From Microbispora catharanthi (GTDB lineage Bacteria; Actinomycetota; Actinomycetes; Streptosporangiales; Streptosporangiaceae), in the NCBI RefSeq assembly GCF_006334915.2, contig NZ_VDMA02000003.1:62001-126000 (forward strand): a stretch of DNA of 64,000 bases, given 5' to 3'. Positions within the stretch are counted from its first letter, which is position 1. Every line of letters begins with the position of its first letter. The notes beneath the pieces are model-generated. The model was not told the origin of the DNA, did no database searches, and saw only the letters and a list, made by a program, of their open reading frames with translations. The position numbers and the translations under genes were made by a program. This document shows, in pieces, positions 36,414-47,341 of the stretch.

Positions 36414-38174
36414 TCAGAACGCGAGTGCCTCCAGGCCCGGCAGTTCGGCGCGTGCGGCGGCCTTGGCGGCCTGCGCCGAGGTGGCCGAGCGCGCCGCGGC
36501 GGCGGCGTCGCGGCACTGCGCGAGCGTGTGCCGCGACAGGGCGGCGCGCACCCAGGGCAGCGCGGGGGCGCCCATGGACAGCGAGGTGACCCCCATGCCG
36601 ACGAGCACACAGGCGAGCACCGGATCGGCCGCGGCCTCGCCGCAGACCCCGCAGCCCTTGCCCGCCGCCGAGGCGGCCGAGGCCGCCATCGCGATCAGGT
36701 CGAGCACGGCCGGATGCCACGGATCCTGCAGCCCGGCCACGGCGCTGACCTGCCGGTCGGCCGCGAGCGCGTACTGCGTGAGGTCGTTGGTCCCGATCGA
36801 GAAGAAGTCGACGGCCCGGATGAGGTCCACCGCCCGCAGCGCCGCCGACGGCACCTCGATCATGATGCCCGCGCCGTCGAGCCCCGCCGTACGGCAGGCG
36901 TCGGCGAACCACTCGGCCTCCTCGACGGTGGCCACCATCGGCGCCATGACCTGGACCTTGGCCGAGACGCCCGTGGCGGCCCGCGCCAGCGCGCCGAGCT
37001 GAGCGGTCATGATCTCCGGATACCGGCGGAACATGCGCAGGCCGCGTTCCCCGAGCGCCGGGTTCGGCTCCTCCTCCGGCGGCGGCAGGAACGCCAGCGG
37101 CTTGTCGGCGCCGGAGTCGAGCGTGCGCACCACCACACGCCCCTCCGGGAACGCCTCGAACACCGCCCGGTAGGCCTCCTCCTGCTCGCTCCCCGACGGC
37201 GCGGTCTCACGGTCGAGGAAGAGGAACTCCGTGCGGTAGAGGCCGACGCCCTCGGCGCCGTTGGCCAGCGCGCTCTCCAGGTCGCGGGGGCCGCCGATGT
37301 TGGCGAGCAGGGGAACGGGGTGCCCGTCGGCGGTCGCGCCGGGACCGGTGGCCGCCGACAGCACCGCCCGCCGCGCCTCCTCGGCGGCGCGCGCCTCGGC
37401 CACGCGGGCCGGGTCCGGCGCGAGCAGCACCTGTCCGGACGCGCCGTCGACCAGCACGGGGGTGCCGGGGGCGATCGCCGTCGCGCCGGCGCAGCCGACG
37501 ACGGCGGGCACGCCCATCGAGCGGGCGAGGATCGCCGTGTGGCTGGTCGGCCCGCCCTGCTCGGTGACGAACGCGGCGACCACGTCCTTCGACAGCAGCG
37601 CCGTGTCGGCCGGGGCGAGGTCCTTGGCGACCAGCACGAACGGCTCGGCGGCGCTGGCCGGCACGCCGGGCATGGGCAGGCCGGTGAGCACGGCGATCAC
37701 CCGGTCGCGGATGTCGTCGAGGTCCGCCACGCGCTCGGCCAGGTAACCGCCGGCCGCCGCGAGCAGGTCCCGATACTTGCCGAAGGCGTCGAAGACGGCG
37801 CGCGGGGCGGCCACGCCACGCTCGATGAGCTCGCCGACCTCCACGGCCAGGCTCGGGTCGCGGGCCATCAACGCCTGCGCGCCGAGCACCTCCTCGGCCT
37901 CGCCGCCCGCCCTGGCGCCCCGCGCCTCCAGGTCGGCGGCCACCTCCTCGACCGCCCGCTCGGCGCGGGCCCGCTCGGCGGCGGCGTCGCCGTCGTGGCG
38001 CGCCTCCTTGTCGGGCTCGGGGATCTCACCCGCGAGCACATGGGCCGGGCCGTACCCGGCGCCGGGGCTGACCCCCGTACCGGCAAGCACTGTGCCGGCC
38101 AGCGACGTGCCGGCCAGCGACCGCGCGCCGTTCTCGTCCCCCGCCGTCGTCCCCGTCTTCCGCTGTCCGTCCAC
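36414..38174 (-). CDS. ptsI: PTS enzyme I (PtsI)
   Basis: A 586-residue EI, the general energy-coupling protein that transfers phosphate from phosphoenolpyruvate to HPr. The phospho-histidine is in GGPTSHTAILAR, at H212; the usual position is about 189, because the N-terminus is extended by ~25 residues that include tandem LAGT units. The PEP-binding domain has the usual GVGLYRTEFLFLDRE, FSIGTNDLTQYALAADR, and GCGVCGEAAADP with the catalytic cysteine. The GTG start at 38174 is 5 bp after the HPr stop, so the two form an operon. Confidence 0.95.
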   Translation of the reverse strand: MDGQRKTGTTAGDENGARSLAGTSLAGTVLAGTGVSPGAGYGPAHVLAGEIPEPDKEARHDGDAAAERARAERAVEEVAADLEARGARAGGEAEEVLGAQALMARDPSLAVEVGELIERGVAAPRAVFDAFGKYRDLLAAAGGYLAERVADLDDIRDRVIAVLTGLPMPGVPASAAEPFVLVAKDLAPADTALLSKDVVAAFVTEQGGPTSHTAILARSMGVPAVVGCAGATAIAPGTPVLVDGASGQVLLAPDPARVAEARAAEEARRAVLSAATGPGATADGHPVPLLANIGGPRDLESALANGAEGVGLYRTEFLFLDRETAPSGSEQEEAYRAVFEAFPEGRVVVRTLDSGADKPLAFLPPPEEEPNPALGERGLRMFRRYPEIMTAQLGALARAATGVSAKVQVMAPMVATVEEAEWFADACRTAGLDGAGIMIEVPSAALRAVDLIRAVDFFSIGTNDLTQYALAADRQVSAVAGLQDPWHPAVLDLIAMAASAASAAGKGCGVCGEAAADPVLACVLVGMGVTSLSMGAPALPWVRAALSRHTLAQCRDAAAAARSATSAQAAKAAARAELPGLEALAF

Positions 38175-38179
38175 TGGCG

Positions 38180-38437
38180 TCAGGAGGCCGAGGCGATCTG
38201 GGCGAGCTCGTCGAGCAGCTCTTCGGCGCCGTCGCCCTCCGCGCGGATGACGATCGACTCGCCCTGCCGTACGTCGAGCGCCAGAACCGACAGGATGCTC
38301 TTCGCGCTCACCGGCGAACCGCCCGCCTTCGCGATGGTGACGTCGTAGGGCGCCTTCGCCGCGGTCTGCACGAACGTCGCCGCCGGGCGGGCGTGCAGCC
38401 CGACCTCGGACGCGACGCTGACTGTGCGTTCGGCCAC
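38180..38437 (-). CDS. ptsH: PTS phosphocarrier HPr
   Basis: An 85-residue HPr. The phospho-histidine H15 lies in GLHARPAATFV, and the regulatory serine region (SAKSILSVLAL) is near 44-54. It passes phosphate from EI to the sugar-specific IIA. First gene of the HPr-EI unit; a dre-type operator lies 20 bp upstream of the ATG and overlaps the stop of the HAD gene, so it is probably controlled by DasR. Confidence 0.95.
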   Translation of the reverse strand: MAERTVSVASEVGLHARPAATFVQTAAKAPYDVTIAKAGGSPVSAKSILSVLALDVRQGESIVIRAEGDGAEELLDELAQIASAS

Positions 38438-38457
38438 GTTTCCTCCTCCTGCGGCGG

Positions 38458-38469
38458 TGGTCTAGACCG
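38458..38469. promoter_or_regulatory. dre-like DasR operator at ptsH
   Basis: TGGTCTAGACCG matches 11 of 12 positions of the known DasR-responsive element core TGGTCTAGACCA; its centre GGTCTAGACC is a perfect palindrome. It is 20 bp upstream of the ptsH start and overlaps the stop codon of the HAD gene. Confidence 0.8.
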
Positions 38470-39097
38470 CCGGTAGTTCCGTCAAAGGCCAGTCAATACC
38501 CGACATATCGGGTATTACCAGATCCGCGTGTGACAGTTCATCCGGATGATGGGTGGTGGCCACCGCAACGCACGTCATACCCGCGGCCCGGGCCGCCGCT
38601 ATCCCGGCGAGCGAGTCCTCGAACACCACACACGTGGCCGGGTCCACCGCGAGCAGGTCGGCCGCCATGAGGTAACCGGCCGGATCCGGCTTCCCCACGG
38701 TCACGTCCTCGGCCGAGACGATGGTCCGTACCACCTCCACGACGCCGATCTCGGTGAGCCGCTCCACCGCCCACCACCGCTGGGCCGAGGTGACCAGGGC
38801 CAGCGGAGCTCCCTGCTCCGCGACCCGGGACACCAGCTCCGCCGCCCCCGGGACCGGCACGATGTCGGGCAGGTCCGGATGGTCGTAGTAGGAGCGGATC
38901 TCCTCCATCACGACCTCCGGATCCAGGCCGGGCAGCACCTCGGGGACGACGTCCACCCCGCGGCGGCCCATGACGCGCCGCAACAGCGTCTCGTCGTACG
39001 TGATGCCGCGGTCGTCCAGGAACATCCGCCACAGGGCGCGGCTGCGGACCTCGGTGTTGACCAGGGTGCCGTCGAGGTCGAAGAGCGCGGCCTCCAT
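38462..39097 (-). CDS. HAD sugar-phosphatase/phosphomutase-like protein
   Basis: A 211-residue HAD protein with intact motif I (LFDLDGTLVNTE), motif II (ALVTSAQ), lysine motif (VGKPDPAGY) and motif IV (VFEDSLAGIAAARAAG). This is the beta-phosphoglucomutase/sugar-phosphatase subgroup. In this place it may act on an amino-sugar or other hexose phosphate. The ATG at 39097 starts one residue pair before motif I and was preferred over one 36 nt upstream. It is 10 bp downstream of the IIA gene, in the same direction. Confidence 0.88.
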   Translation of the reverse strand: MEAALFDLDGTLVNTEVRSRALWRMFLDDRGITYDETLLRRVMGRRGVDVVPEVLPGLDPEVVMEEIRSYYDHPDLPDIVPVPGAAELVSRVAEQGAPLALVTSAQRWWAVERLTEIGVVEVVRTIVSAEDVTVGKPDPAGYLMAADLLAVDPATCVVFEDSLAGIAAARAAGMTCVAVATTHHPDELSHADLVIPDMSGIDWPLTELPAV

Positions 39098-39107
39098 CAC
39101 CTGAGCA

Positions 39108-39554
39108 TCACGACCACTCGAAGAGCGGGTCACCCGCGCTCACGCGGCCCTCGGCGACCTCGCCGACCGAGCCCGCCACGGCGTCGAGCGCCACCACCGG
39201 GCAGACCGGCGAGCGCCCGCCGGCCTCGACCGCCGCGGGGTCCCAGGCCACGACGGGCTGCCCGGCGCCGACGCGATCCCCCTCCGCCGCGAGCAGGCGG
39301 AAGCCGTCGCCCTTGAGTTGCACGGTGTCGATGCCGAGATGCACCAGCACGCCCCTGCCGTCGTCCCCCACCACGACGTACGCGTGCGGGTGCAGCTTCA
39401 CGATCGTGCCGCTGATCGGGGCCAGAGCCTCGACGGGCTGCCGGAGGGGGTCGATCGCGGTTCCCGGGCCGACCATCGCCTGCGAGAACACCGGGTCCGG
39501 CACGGCGGCCAGGCCGATGGCCGCCCCCGCGACCGGGGCGAGAACAGTCGTCAA
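39108..39554 (-). CDS. crr: PTS IIA domain protein (Crr-type)
   Basis: A 148-residue EIIA of the glucose family. Active-site histidines H57 (KLHPHAYV) and H72 (VLVHLGIDTVQL) keep the 15-residue spacing of E. coli IIA-Glc. It takes phosphate from HPr and gives it to the IIB below. A TTG start at 39554, with AAGGG upstream, makes the protein begin MTTVLAPVAG, as in homologues. It is 81 bp downstream of the IIB gene and followed by the HAD gene. Confidence 0.9.
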   Translation of the reverse strand: MTTVLAPVAGAAIGLAAVPDPVFSQAMVGPGTAIDPLRQPVEALAPISGTIVKLHPHAYVVVGDDGRGVLVHLGIDTVQLKGDGFRLLAAEGDRVGAGQPVVAWDPAAVEAGGRSPVCPVVALDAVAGSVGEVAEGRVSAGDPLFEWS

Positions 39555-39635
39555 TGAAGAGCCCTTCCCTGAGATCCGGGCAGGCGTCGCCACAGGTCCG
39601 CCCGAGACCGGGGGACCCGCGACGATCTCCCGGGT

Positions 39636-39872
39636 TCAGCCGATGATGTCCTCGATGTCGCTGGCGATGGTGTCGGCCTCGGGGCCCACCACGACCTGGA
39701 CGACGTTGCCCGCCGCCATCACTCCGTGGGCGCCGGCCGCCTTGAGCGCGGCCTGGTCCACCTTCGAGGCGTCGTGCACCTCGGTGCGCAGCCGCGTGAT
39801 GCACGGCTCCACTTCGATGATGTTGTCGGCGCCACCGAGCCCGGCGATGATCGCCTCGGCGTCTGCAGCCAT
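39636..39872 (-). CDS. PTS IIB domain protein, N-acetylglucosamine type
   Basis: A 78-residue stand-alone IIB of the glucose/N-acetylglucosamine family (NagF-like). The phospho-cysteine C24 is in VEPCITRLR. It receives phosphate from IIA and passes it to the sugar during import through the separate IIC. GGAGG precedes the ATG at 39872. It lies 32 bp downstream of the SIS-domain gene and belongs to the same leftward unit. Confidence 0.92.
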   Translation of the reverse strand: MAADAEAIIAGLGGADNIIEVEPCITRLRTEVHDASKVDQAALKAAGAHGVMAAGNVVQVVVGPEADTIASDIEDIIG

Positions 39873-39904
39873 GGGGGTCCTCCTGTTGTTCGGCCGGTCT
39901 GTCG

Positions 39905-40939
39905 TCAGTCGGTCTGCGTGACCTTCTTCAGACCGCGGGGGGAATCGGGGTCGATACCGAGCCTGCGCGCGAGCGCCTCGGTGAGCAACTGCCCGGGGAC
40001 GATGAGTCCCAGCGGAGCCACCCACTCGGGCAGGTCCGGACCGTTCAGGGCGGCGGTCGAGGCGGCGGCGAGCCGTTCGCCGCCCCCGACGCCGAAGGCG
40101 GCGGCGCCCGCGCCGGTGACCCGCTCGGCCAGCGCGACCGTGCCCGCCAGTGTCGGGCCCTGCCCCGCCGCCACCAGGATCGCCGGGGTCTCGGCGTCCA
40201 CGACCGCGATCGGGCCGTGCAGCAGGTCGGCGTACGACAGGCCCATGGCGTGCAGGTAGCACGCCTCCTTGAGCTTGAGCGCCAGCTCGAGCGCGGTCGA
40301 GAACGCCAGGCCGCGGCCGGACACGACGACGCCGGGCTTGTCGGCCAGGCCCTCGACCACGGCGTCCAGGTCGCCGGGGTCGGAGATCAGCTTCTCCACC
40401 GCGTCCGGCACCCGGCGCAGGTCGTCGGGGTCCACGTCGGCGCCGAGGCCGATCGCGAGCACGGCCAGCGCGGCGAGCTGGGTCGTGTAGGTCTTCGTGG
40501 CCGGGACGGCCTTCTCCTCGCCGGCGAGCGTGCACAGCGCGAGGTCGGCGGCCTGGGCCAGCGGCGACTCCTCGCCGCCGTTGGTGATCGCGACGGTCTT
40601 CGCGCCGCAGTCCTTCGCCCACTGGAGGGTCTCGACGATCTCCTCCGTACGGCCGGACTGGGACAGGCCCACGGCCAGCACCCCGTCGAGGTCGAGCCTG
40701 CGGCGGTAGGTGGTGGCGACGGAGGGGGCGCCCATCGCGGCCATCCGGCCCGCCCGCGCCTCGATCAGATAGCGGCCGTAGACCGCCGCGTTGTCCGAGG
40801 TCCCGCGGGCGACGAACAGCAGGTGGCGGGTGCCCCGCGCGACCGCCTCGACGTCGCCGGTCCTCGGAAGGAGGGCGTCCAGCGTCGCCCGAATCGCCGC
40901 GGGCTGCTCGGCGATCTCACCGCGCATCCTGGTCGTCAT
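39905..40939 (-). CDS. SIS-domain amino-sugar-phosphate isomerase/deaminase
   Basis: A 344-residue protein with two SIS domains, like the isomerase half of GlmS or the NagB-II/AgaS deaminases. Sugar-phosphate-binding serines are in ARGTSDNAA and LSQSGRTEEI (first SIS), and the second domain has LKLKEACYLHAMGLSYADLLHGP. It probably converts glucosamine-6-phosphate to fructose-6-phosphate. First gene of the leftward unit SIS-IIB-IIA-HAD; it shares a regulatory region with dasR, where a palindromic dre-like site lies. Confidence 0.88.
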   Translation of the reverse strand: MTTRMRGEIAEQPAAIRATLDALLPRTGDVEAVARGTRHLLFVARGTSDNAAVYGRYLIEARAGRMAAMGAPSVATTYRRRLDLDGVLAVGLSQSGRTEEIVETLQWAKDCGAKTVAITNGGEESPLAQAADLALCTLAGEEKAVPATKTYTTQLAALAVLAIGLGADVDPDDLRRVPDAVEKLISDPGDLDAVVEGLADKPGVVVSGRGLAFSTALELALKLKEACYLHAMGLSYADLLHGPIAVVDAETPAILVAAGQGPTLAGTVALAERVTGAGAAAFGVGGGERLAAASTAALNGPDLPEWVAPLGLIVPGQLLTEALARRLGIDPDSPRGLKKVTQTD

Positions 40940-40999
40940 CGATGATCATCCTCTGCTTGGCGAGATTTGTCCGTTATCGATCCGTCGCCGGCCCATACA

Positions 41000-41042
41000 T
41001 TGACACACATTTCCCGGCTGTGGTCTAGTCCGGACTAGACCA
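41000..41042 (+). promoter_or_regulatory. dasR promoter region with palindromic dre-like operator
   Basis: TGGTCTAGTCC/GGACTAGACCA (41021-41042) is a perfect 22-bp palindrome whose two arms each match the DasR-responsive half-site TGGTCTAG. On the plus strand TTGACA (41000-41005) lies 18 bp before TCTAGT, which could be the -10 of dasR, so the operator would cover it. The same site sits upstream of the divergent SIS gene. Confidence 0.75.
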
Positions 41043-41092
41043 GTAAGAACCTTAACTTATTCGGACGATCCAGAGCGAGAGGGGAGGGATCA

Positions 41093-41833
41093 GTGGCCCA
41101 GATCGATCCGGACAGCCCGGTGCCCAAGTACTTCCAGCTACGGGAGATCCTGCTCGACCTCATCGAGAGCAACGAGCTGCCGATCGGCGCGGCGATCCCC
41201 TCCGAACGCGACCTGAGCCAGCGCTTCGACCTGTCTCGTATGACGGTACGGCAGGCCGTCGACCACCTGGTGTCCGAGGGCCGGTTGCACCGGGTCCCGG
41301 GCAAGGGGACGTTCGTGGCCCGCCCGAAGATCGAGCTGGCACTCCAACTCACCTCCTTCACCGACGACATGCGGGCGCGCGGCATGGAGCCGGGCTCCCG
41401 CGACCTGGACCGGCGGGTGGTCCGGGCCAGTGCCCACCTCGCACGGCAGCTCGGCATCCAGCCGGGAGACGCCGTCCACTTCATCGAGCGGCTGCGCACG
41501 GCGGACGGGGAACCGCTGAGCATCGAGCGCGCCCACATCCCGGTCGCGCTCGCACCCGATCTCGATGCCTACGACCTGACCGGACGATCCCTGTACGCCC
41601 TGCTCGAGTCGCGCTACGCGCTCGTGATGGACGCCGGGGAGCTGACCATCGACGGCGGCCTCGCCGATCCGAGCGACGCCGACCTGCTCAAACTGCCCCG
41701 GGGCGGGGCCGTGCTGCTGCTGCAGCGCCGGTCCTTCGCCGGCGGGGTGTGCGCCGAACTCGGCGTCTCCACCTATCGCGCCGACCGCTACCAGCTCCGG
41801 ACGCTCCTCGGAGCCCCGGCCAGACGCCTCTAG
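41093..41833 (+). CDS. dasR: GntR-family regulator DasR
   Basis: A 246-residue GntR/HutC regulator. The HTH covers residues ~12-78 (PKYFQLREILLDLIESNELPIG, then IPSERDLSQRFDLSRMTVRQAV); the UTRA effector domain covers ~95-235. It closely resembles Streptomyces DasR, which binds glucosamine-6-phosphate and represses amino-sugar uptake and chitin use. The GTG at 41093 has GAGGGGAGG upstream. The palindrome upstream suggests autoregulation, and the N-acetylglucosamine-type IIC gene follows 28 bp downstream. Confidence 0.92.
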   Translation: MAQIDPDSPVPKYFQLREILLDLIESNELPIGAAIPSERDLSQRFDLSRMTVRQAVDHLVSEGRLHRVPGKGTFVARPKIELALQLTSFTDDMRARGMEPGSRDLDRRVVRASAHLARQLGIQPGDAVHFIERLRTADGEPLSIERAHIPVALAPDLDAYDLTGRSLYALLESRYALVMDAGELTIDGGLADPSDADLLKLPRGGAVLLLQRRSFAGGVCAELGVSTYRADRYQLRTLLGAPARRL

Positions 41834-41861
41834 TAGTCCCCCCATCCTGGAGGAACACCCG

Positions 41862-43196
41862 ATGAGTTCCACCTCCGCCGACGCGGGCCTGCCCGCGGCA
41901 CCTTCCGGCCAGAACGCGGTGCTGACCGCACTGTCCCGCATCGGCCGCTCCCTGATGCTCCCGATCGCGGCACTGCCCGCCGCGGCCCTCCTTCTCCGGT
42001 TCGGCCAGGACGACCTCCTCGGCCGCACGGACAACGCTGCCCTCGACAAGATCGCACAGGTCATCGGCGGCGCGGGCGGCGCCCTGTTCGACGCGCTGCC
42101 GCTGCTGTTCGCGGTCGGCGTCGCGGTCGGCTTCGCCCGCAAGGCCGACGGCTCGACCGCTCTCGCGGCCGTGGTCGGCTACCTCGTCTGGGACCGGGTC
42201 ACCCACCTGATGTTCTTCGACGCCTCCGCGGACGCGGCGGTGCACAAGAAGGTGGCACAGTCCATCGTGGGAGCGGACGGCAAGCCGGCGGAGGCGCTCA
42301 ACCTCGCGGCGGCCAATCCGACCGGAGTGCTCGGCGGCATCCTCATGGGCCTCGTCGCGGCGATCCTGTGGCAGCGGTACTACCGGACGAAACTGCCGGC
42401 CTACCTGGCCTTCTTCGGCGGCCGCCGCTTCGTCCCGATCCTCACCGCGCTGGCCGGGCTCGTCCTCGGCGTCGTCTTCGGCCTGATCTGGCCGCCGATC
42501 GGGCAGGGCCTGACCAACTTCGGCGACTGGCTCGCCAGCAACTCCACGCTCGGCGCGGGCATCTACGGGATCGTGAACCGGGGCCTCATCCCCTTCGGCC
42601 TGCACCACTTCGTCAACTCGATCGTGTGGTTCACCGTGCCGGAGTGCACCGTCGGCGCGACCCACGCCGCGGGCGACCTGAACTGCTACTTCGCCGGGCA
42701 GGACGGCGCCGGCGCGTTCATGGCGGGCTTCTTCCCGGTCATGATGTTCGGCCTGCCGGCCGCCGCGATCGCCATGTGGCGGGCCGCGCCGCCGCACCGC
42801 CGCGCCACCGTCGGCGGCATCATGATCTCCTCGGCCCTGATCTCGTTCGTCACCGGCATCACCGAGCCGATCGAGTTCGCGTTCATCTTCGTGGCCCCGA
42901 TCCTGTTCGCGGCGCACGCGCTACTCACCGGCGTCTCGATGGCCCTGGTCGCGGCCCTGGACGGGCGCCTCGGCTTCGGGTTCTCCGCCGGCGCGATCGA
43001 CGCGGGCCTGAACGCGACGAAGGACAACACGCACAACTTCTGGCTGATCATGTTGATCGGCGTCGTCTACTTCTTCCTCTACTACGTGGTCTTCAGCTTC
43101 CTCATCAAGAAGCTGAACATCATGACGCCCGGTCGCGAACCCGAGCCCGACGTGGACTCCGGGGAGAGCGCCGACACGGCGCGTGCCCGCGCCTGA
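41862..43196 (+). CDS. PTS IIC permease, N-acetylglucosamine type
   Basis: A 444-residue IIC of the glucose/N-acetylglucosamine family (NagE2-like), with about ten membrane segments. The sugar-binding loop carries GITEPIEFAFIFVAP near residue 330, with VWDRVTHLMFF earlier. It forms the channel through which N-acetylglucosamine is taken up and phosphorylated with the stand-alone IIB and IIA. TGGAGG precedes the ATG. It is the second gene after dasR, in one transcript ending at the hairpin at 43222. Confidence 0.93.
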   Translation: MSSTSADAGLPAAPSGQNAVLTALSRIGRSLMLPIAALPAAALLLRFGQDDLLGRTDNAALDKIAQVIGGAGGALFDALPLLFAVGVAVGFARKADGSTALAAVVGYLVWDRVTHLMFFDASADAAVHKKVAQSIVGADGKPAEALNLAAANPTGVLGGILMGLVAAILWQRYYRTKLPAYLAFFGGRRFVPILTALAGLVLGVVFGLIWPPIGQGLTNFGDWLASNSTLGAGIYGIVNRGLIPFGLHHFVNSIVWFTVPECTVGATHAAGDLNCYFAGQDGAGAFMAGFFPVMMFGLPAAAIAMWRAAPPHRRATVGGIMISSALISFVTGITEPIEFAFIFVAPILFAAHALLTGVSMALVAALDGRLGFGFSAGAIDAGLNATKDNTHNFWLIMLIGVVYFFLYYVVFSFLIKKLNIMTPGREPEPDVDSGESADTARARA

Positions 43197-43221
43197 CGCG
43201 TCAGGTCCCCCTCTCAGGGAG

Positions 43222-43260
43222 CAGGGGCGCCCGGTGATCCCGGGCGCCCCTGTTGTGTTT
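43222..43260 (+). terminator. Terminator after the PTS IIC gene
   Basis: CAGGGGCGCCCGG (43222-43234) and CCGGGCGCCCCTG (43240-43252) form a perfect 13-bp stem with a 5-nt loop, followed by TTGTGTTT. This is a good intrinsic terminator for dasR-IIC. Confidence 0.85.
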
Positions 43261-43462
43261 CCCGCCATTGCGGATGCCGCTAATCGCCGATCAACCCGTG
43301 CTCAAATCCAGAGCGGCCCCGCCAACCGGGAGGAATCTTCCCGGACGAACGGCGGCACAAAGGCTCGCGACTCGGCAAAGTTGGCGTTTCCCCGTATCAG
43401 AGCGGATGACCGCAACCTCTATTAAGCGTCAGCTTCACGGCGCATGAGAGCGGAGTCCCCCG

Positions 43463-43915
43463 ATGCCCAAGCCCGTCCCCCTGCCACGGCTCGCGTCCGT
43501 CCCCCCGGCCGATCCTCCCTACGACGAGCGTGACGGCGGCGGCCACATCACGCGTCCCGGCACGTACGGCGCGCTCGCCCTGGCTCCCATCCCGCGCCGT
43601 ACGGGCACGCCCACGGACGAGCGCCGCCTGCGGGGGCTCGGCCAGGCGCTCGCGGAGATCCTGGCGGGCCGCAGGCCACCGGAGACCGTCCAGGACCGGC
43701 TGACCGAGCGGGCCTACCGCGAGCTGGTCCGGGCCGGGAAGATGATCGACGCCGAGCGGCCGCCCCTGACGGGCCTCCCCCACGTGCAACGGCCCCGCGA
43801 CGGGGTGATCGAGATGTGCCTGCTCGTCCACTGCGGGCCGCGCAGCCGCGTGCTCGCCGTACGGCTGGAGCGGCAGGGCGTGCAGTGGCTGGTCACCGAC
43901 TTCGAGACCGCGTGA
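43463..43915 (+). CDS. Rv3235-family protein
   Basis: A 150-residue basic protein of the Rv3235 family: proline-rich N-terminus, then TDERRLRGLGQALAEILAGRRPPETVQDRLTERAYREL, and a C-terminal strand LAVRLERQGVQWLVTDFE. In mycobacteria and relatives it lies next to secA, as here. No function is known. It is convergent with secA, and the two share the hairpin at 43934. Confidence 0.85.
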   Translation: MPKPVPLPRLASVPPADPPYDERDGGGHITRPGTYGALALAPIPRRTGTPTDERRLRGLGQALAEILAGRRPPETVQDRLTERAYRELVRAGKMIDAERPPLTGLPHVQRPRDGVIEMCLLVHCGPRSRVLAVRLERQGVQWLVTDFETA

Positions 43916-43933
43916 CCGGGCCCCGCATGACGC

Positions 43934-43970
43934 GAAGGACCCCGCCGGGCACGGCCCGGCGGGGTCCTTC
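43934..43970. terminator. Bidirectional terminator between the Rv3235-family gene and secA
   Basis: GAAGGACCCCGCCGGGC (43934-43950) and its exact complement (43954-43970) form a 17-bp stem around ACG. The ends give GAAGG/CCTTC on both sides, so it can serve both convergent genes. Confidence 0.9.
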
Positions 43971-43980
43971 TCAGGTCACG

Positions 43981-46782
<2,802 letters not shown>

Positions 46783-47000
46783 TTTTAGTAAAGCTCCTCG
46801 CAGGTCTACCCCGGTTGATCGCCGAGGTGTGAGGACGAGACATACTTCCCCGCTAGCCATCGTAGGCGGTTCCCGTACCAGACACACCCACCTGCAATCG
46901 ACGGAGCGCCGCGGCACAATCGCATAACTCATAGGGGAAAACCGCCCCCAAGGTTCCCCCGATGTTCCGACCACCTCAGCCATCAGGTAGAAAACGGGGT

Positions 47001-47273
47001 ATGGCACAGAGCGGACACCAGGGCAGCCACGCGGGAAGCGCCAAATCTTGGCTCGCCGTCATCATCATCCTCATCGGCTTCACGGTCGGGGGTGTGGCGC
47101 TGACCCTCGGCCCGAACTGGCTCTTCGTCTGGATCGGCGTGGGCATCTGCGCGGTCGGCGGGCTGCTCGCGCTCGCGTTCGACATCTTCTCGGACGTGAT
47201 CGTGGACGCACCCCGGGAGATGTCGGTCCAGGAGCACCACTCACCGTTCGAGCACCGGTCCATCACCTCCTGA
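47001..47273 (+). CDS. Small membrane protein, HGxxPAAW-like
   Basis: A 90-residue protein with two transmembrane helices ([18 protein letters not shown] and [20 protein letters not shown]) and a short N-terminus that looks like a degenerate HGxxPAAW motif (HAGSAKSW). This family is common in actinobacteria and has no known function. The ATG at 47001 has a weak GGGGT site. Divergent from secA, followed by the YcaQ-like gene 68 bp downstream. Confidence 0.78.
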   Translation: MAQSGHQGSHAGSAKSWLAVIIILIGFTVGGVALTLGPNWLFVWIGVGICAVGGLLALAFDIFSDVIVDAPREMSVQEHHSPFEHRSITS

Positions 47274-47341
47274 GGCCCTCCAGGCCCGCACCCGAACCGC
47301 CGTAAGCGTTTTGTCGGTCACGGCGTCTAGCATCTCTGGCT

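Noticed and set aside
36528-38348. A 600-codon plus-strand frame antisense to ptsI-ptsH
   Set aside because: The minus strand encodes unmistakable EI and HPr; the antisense frame has no homology.
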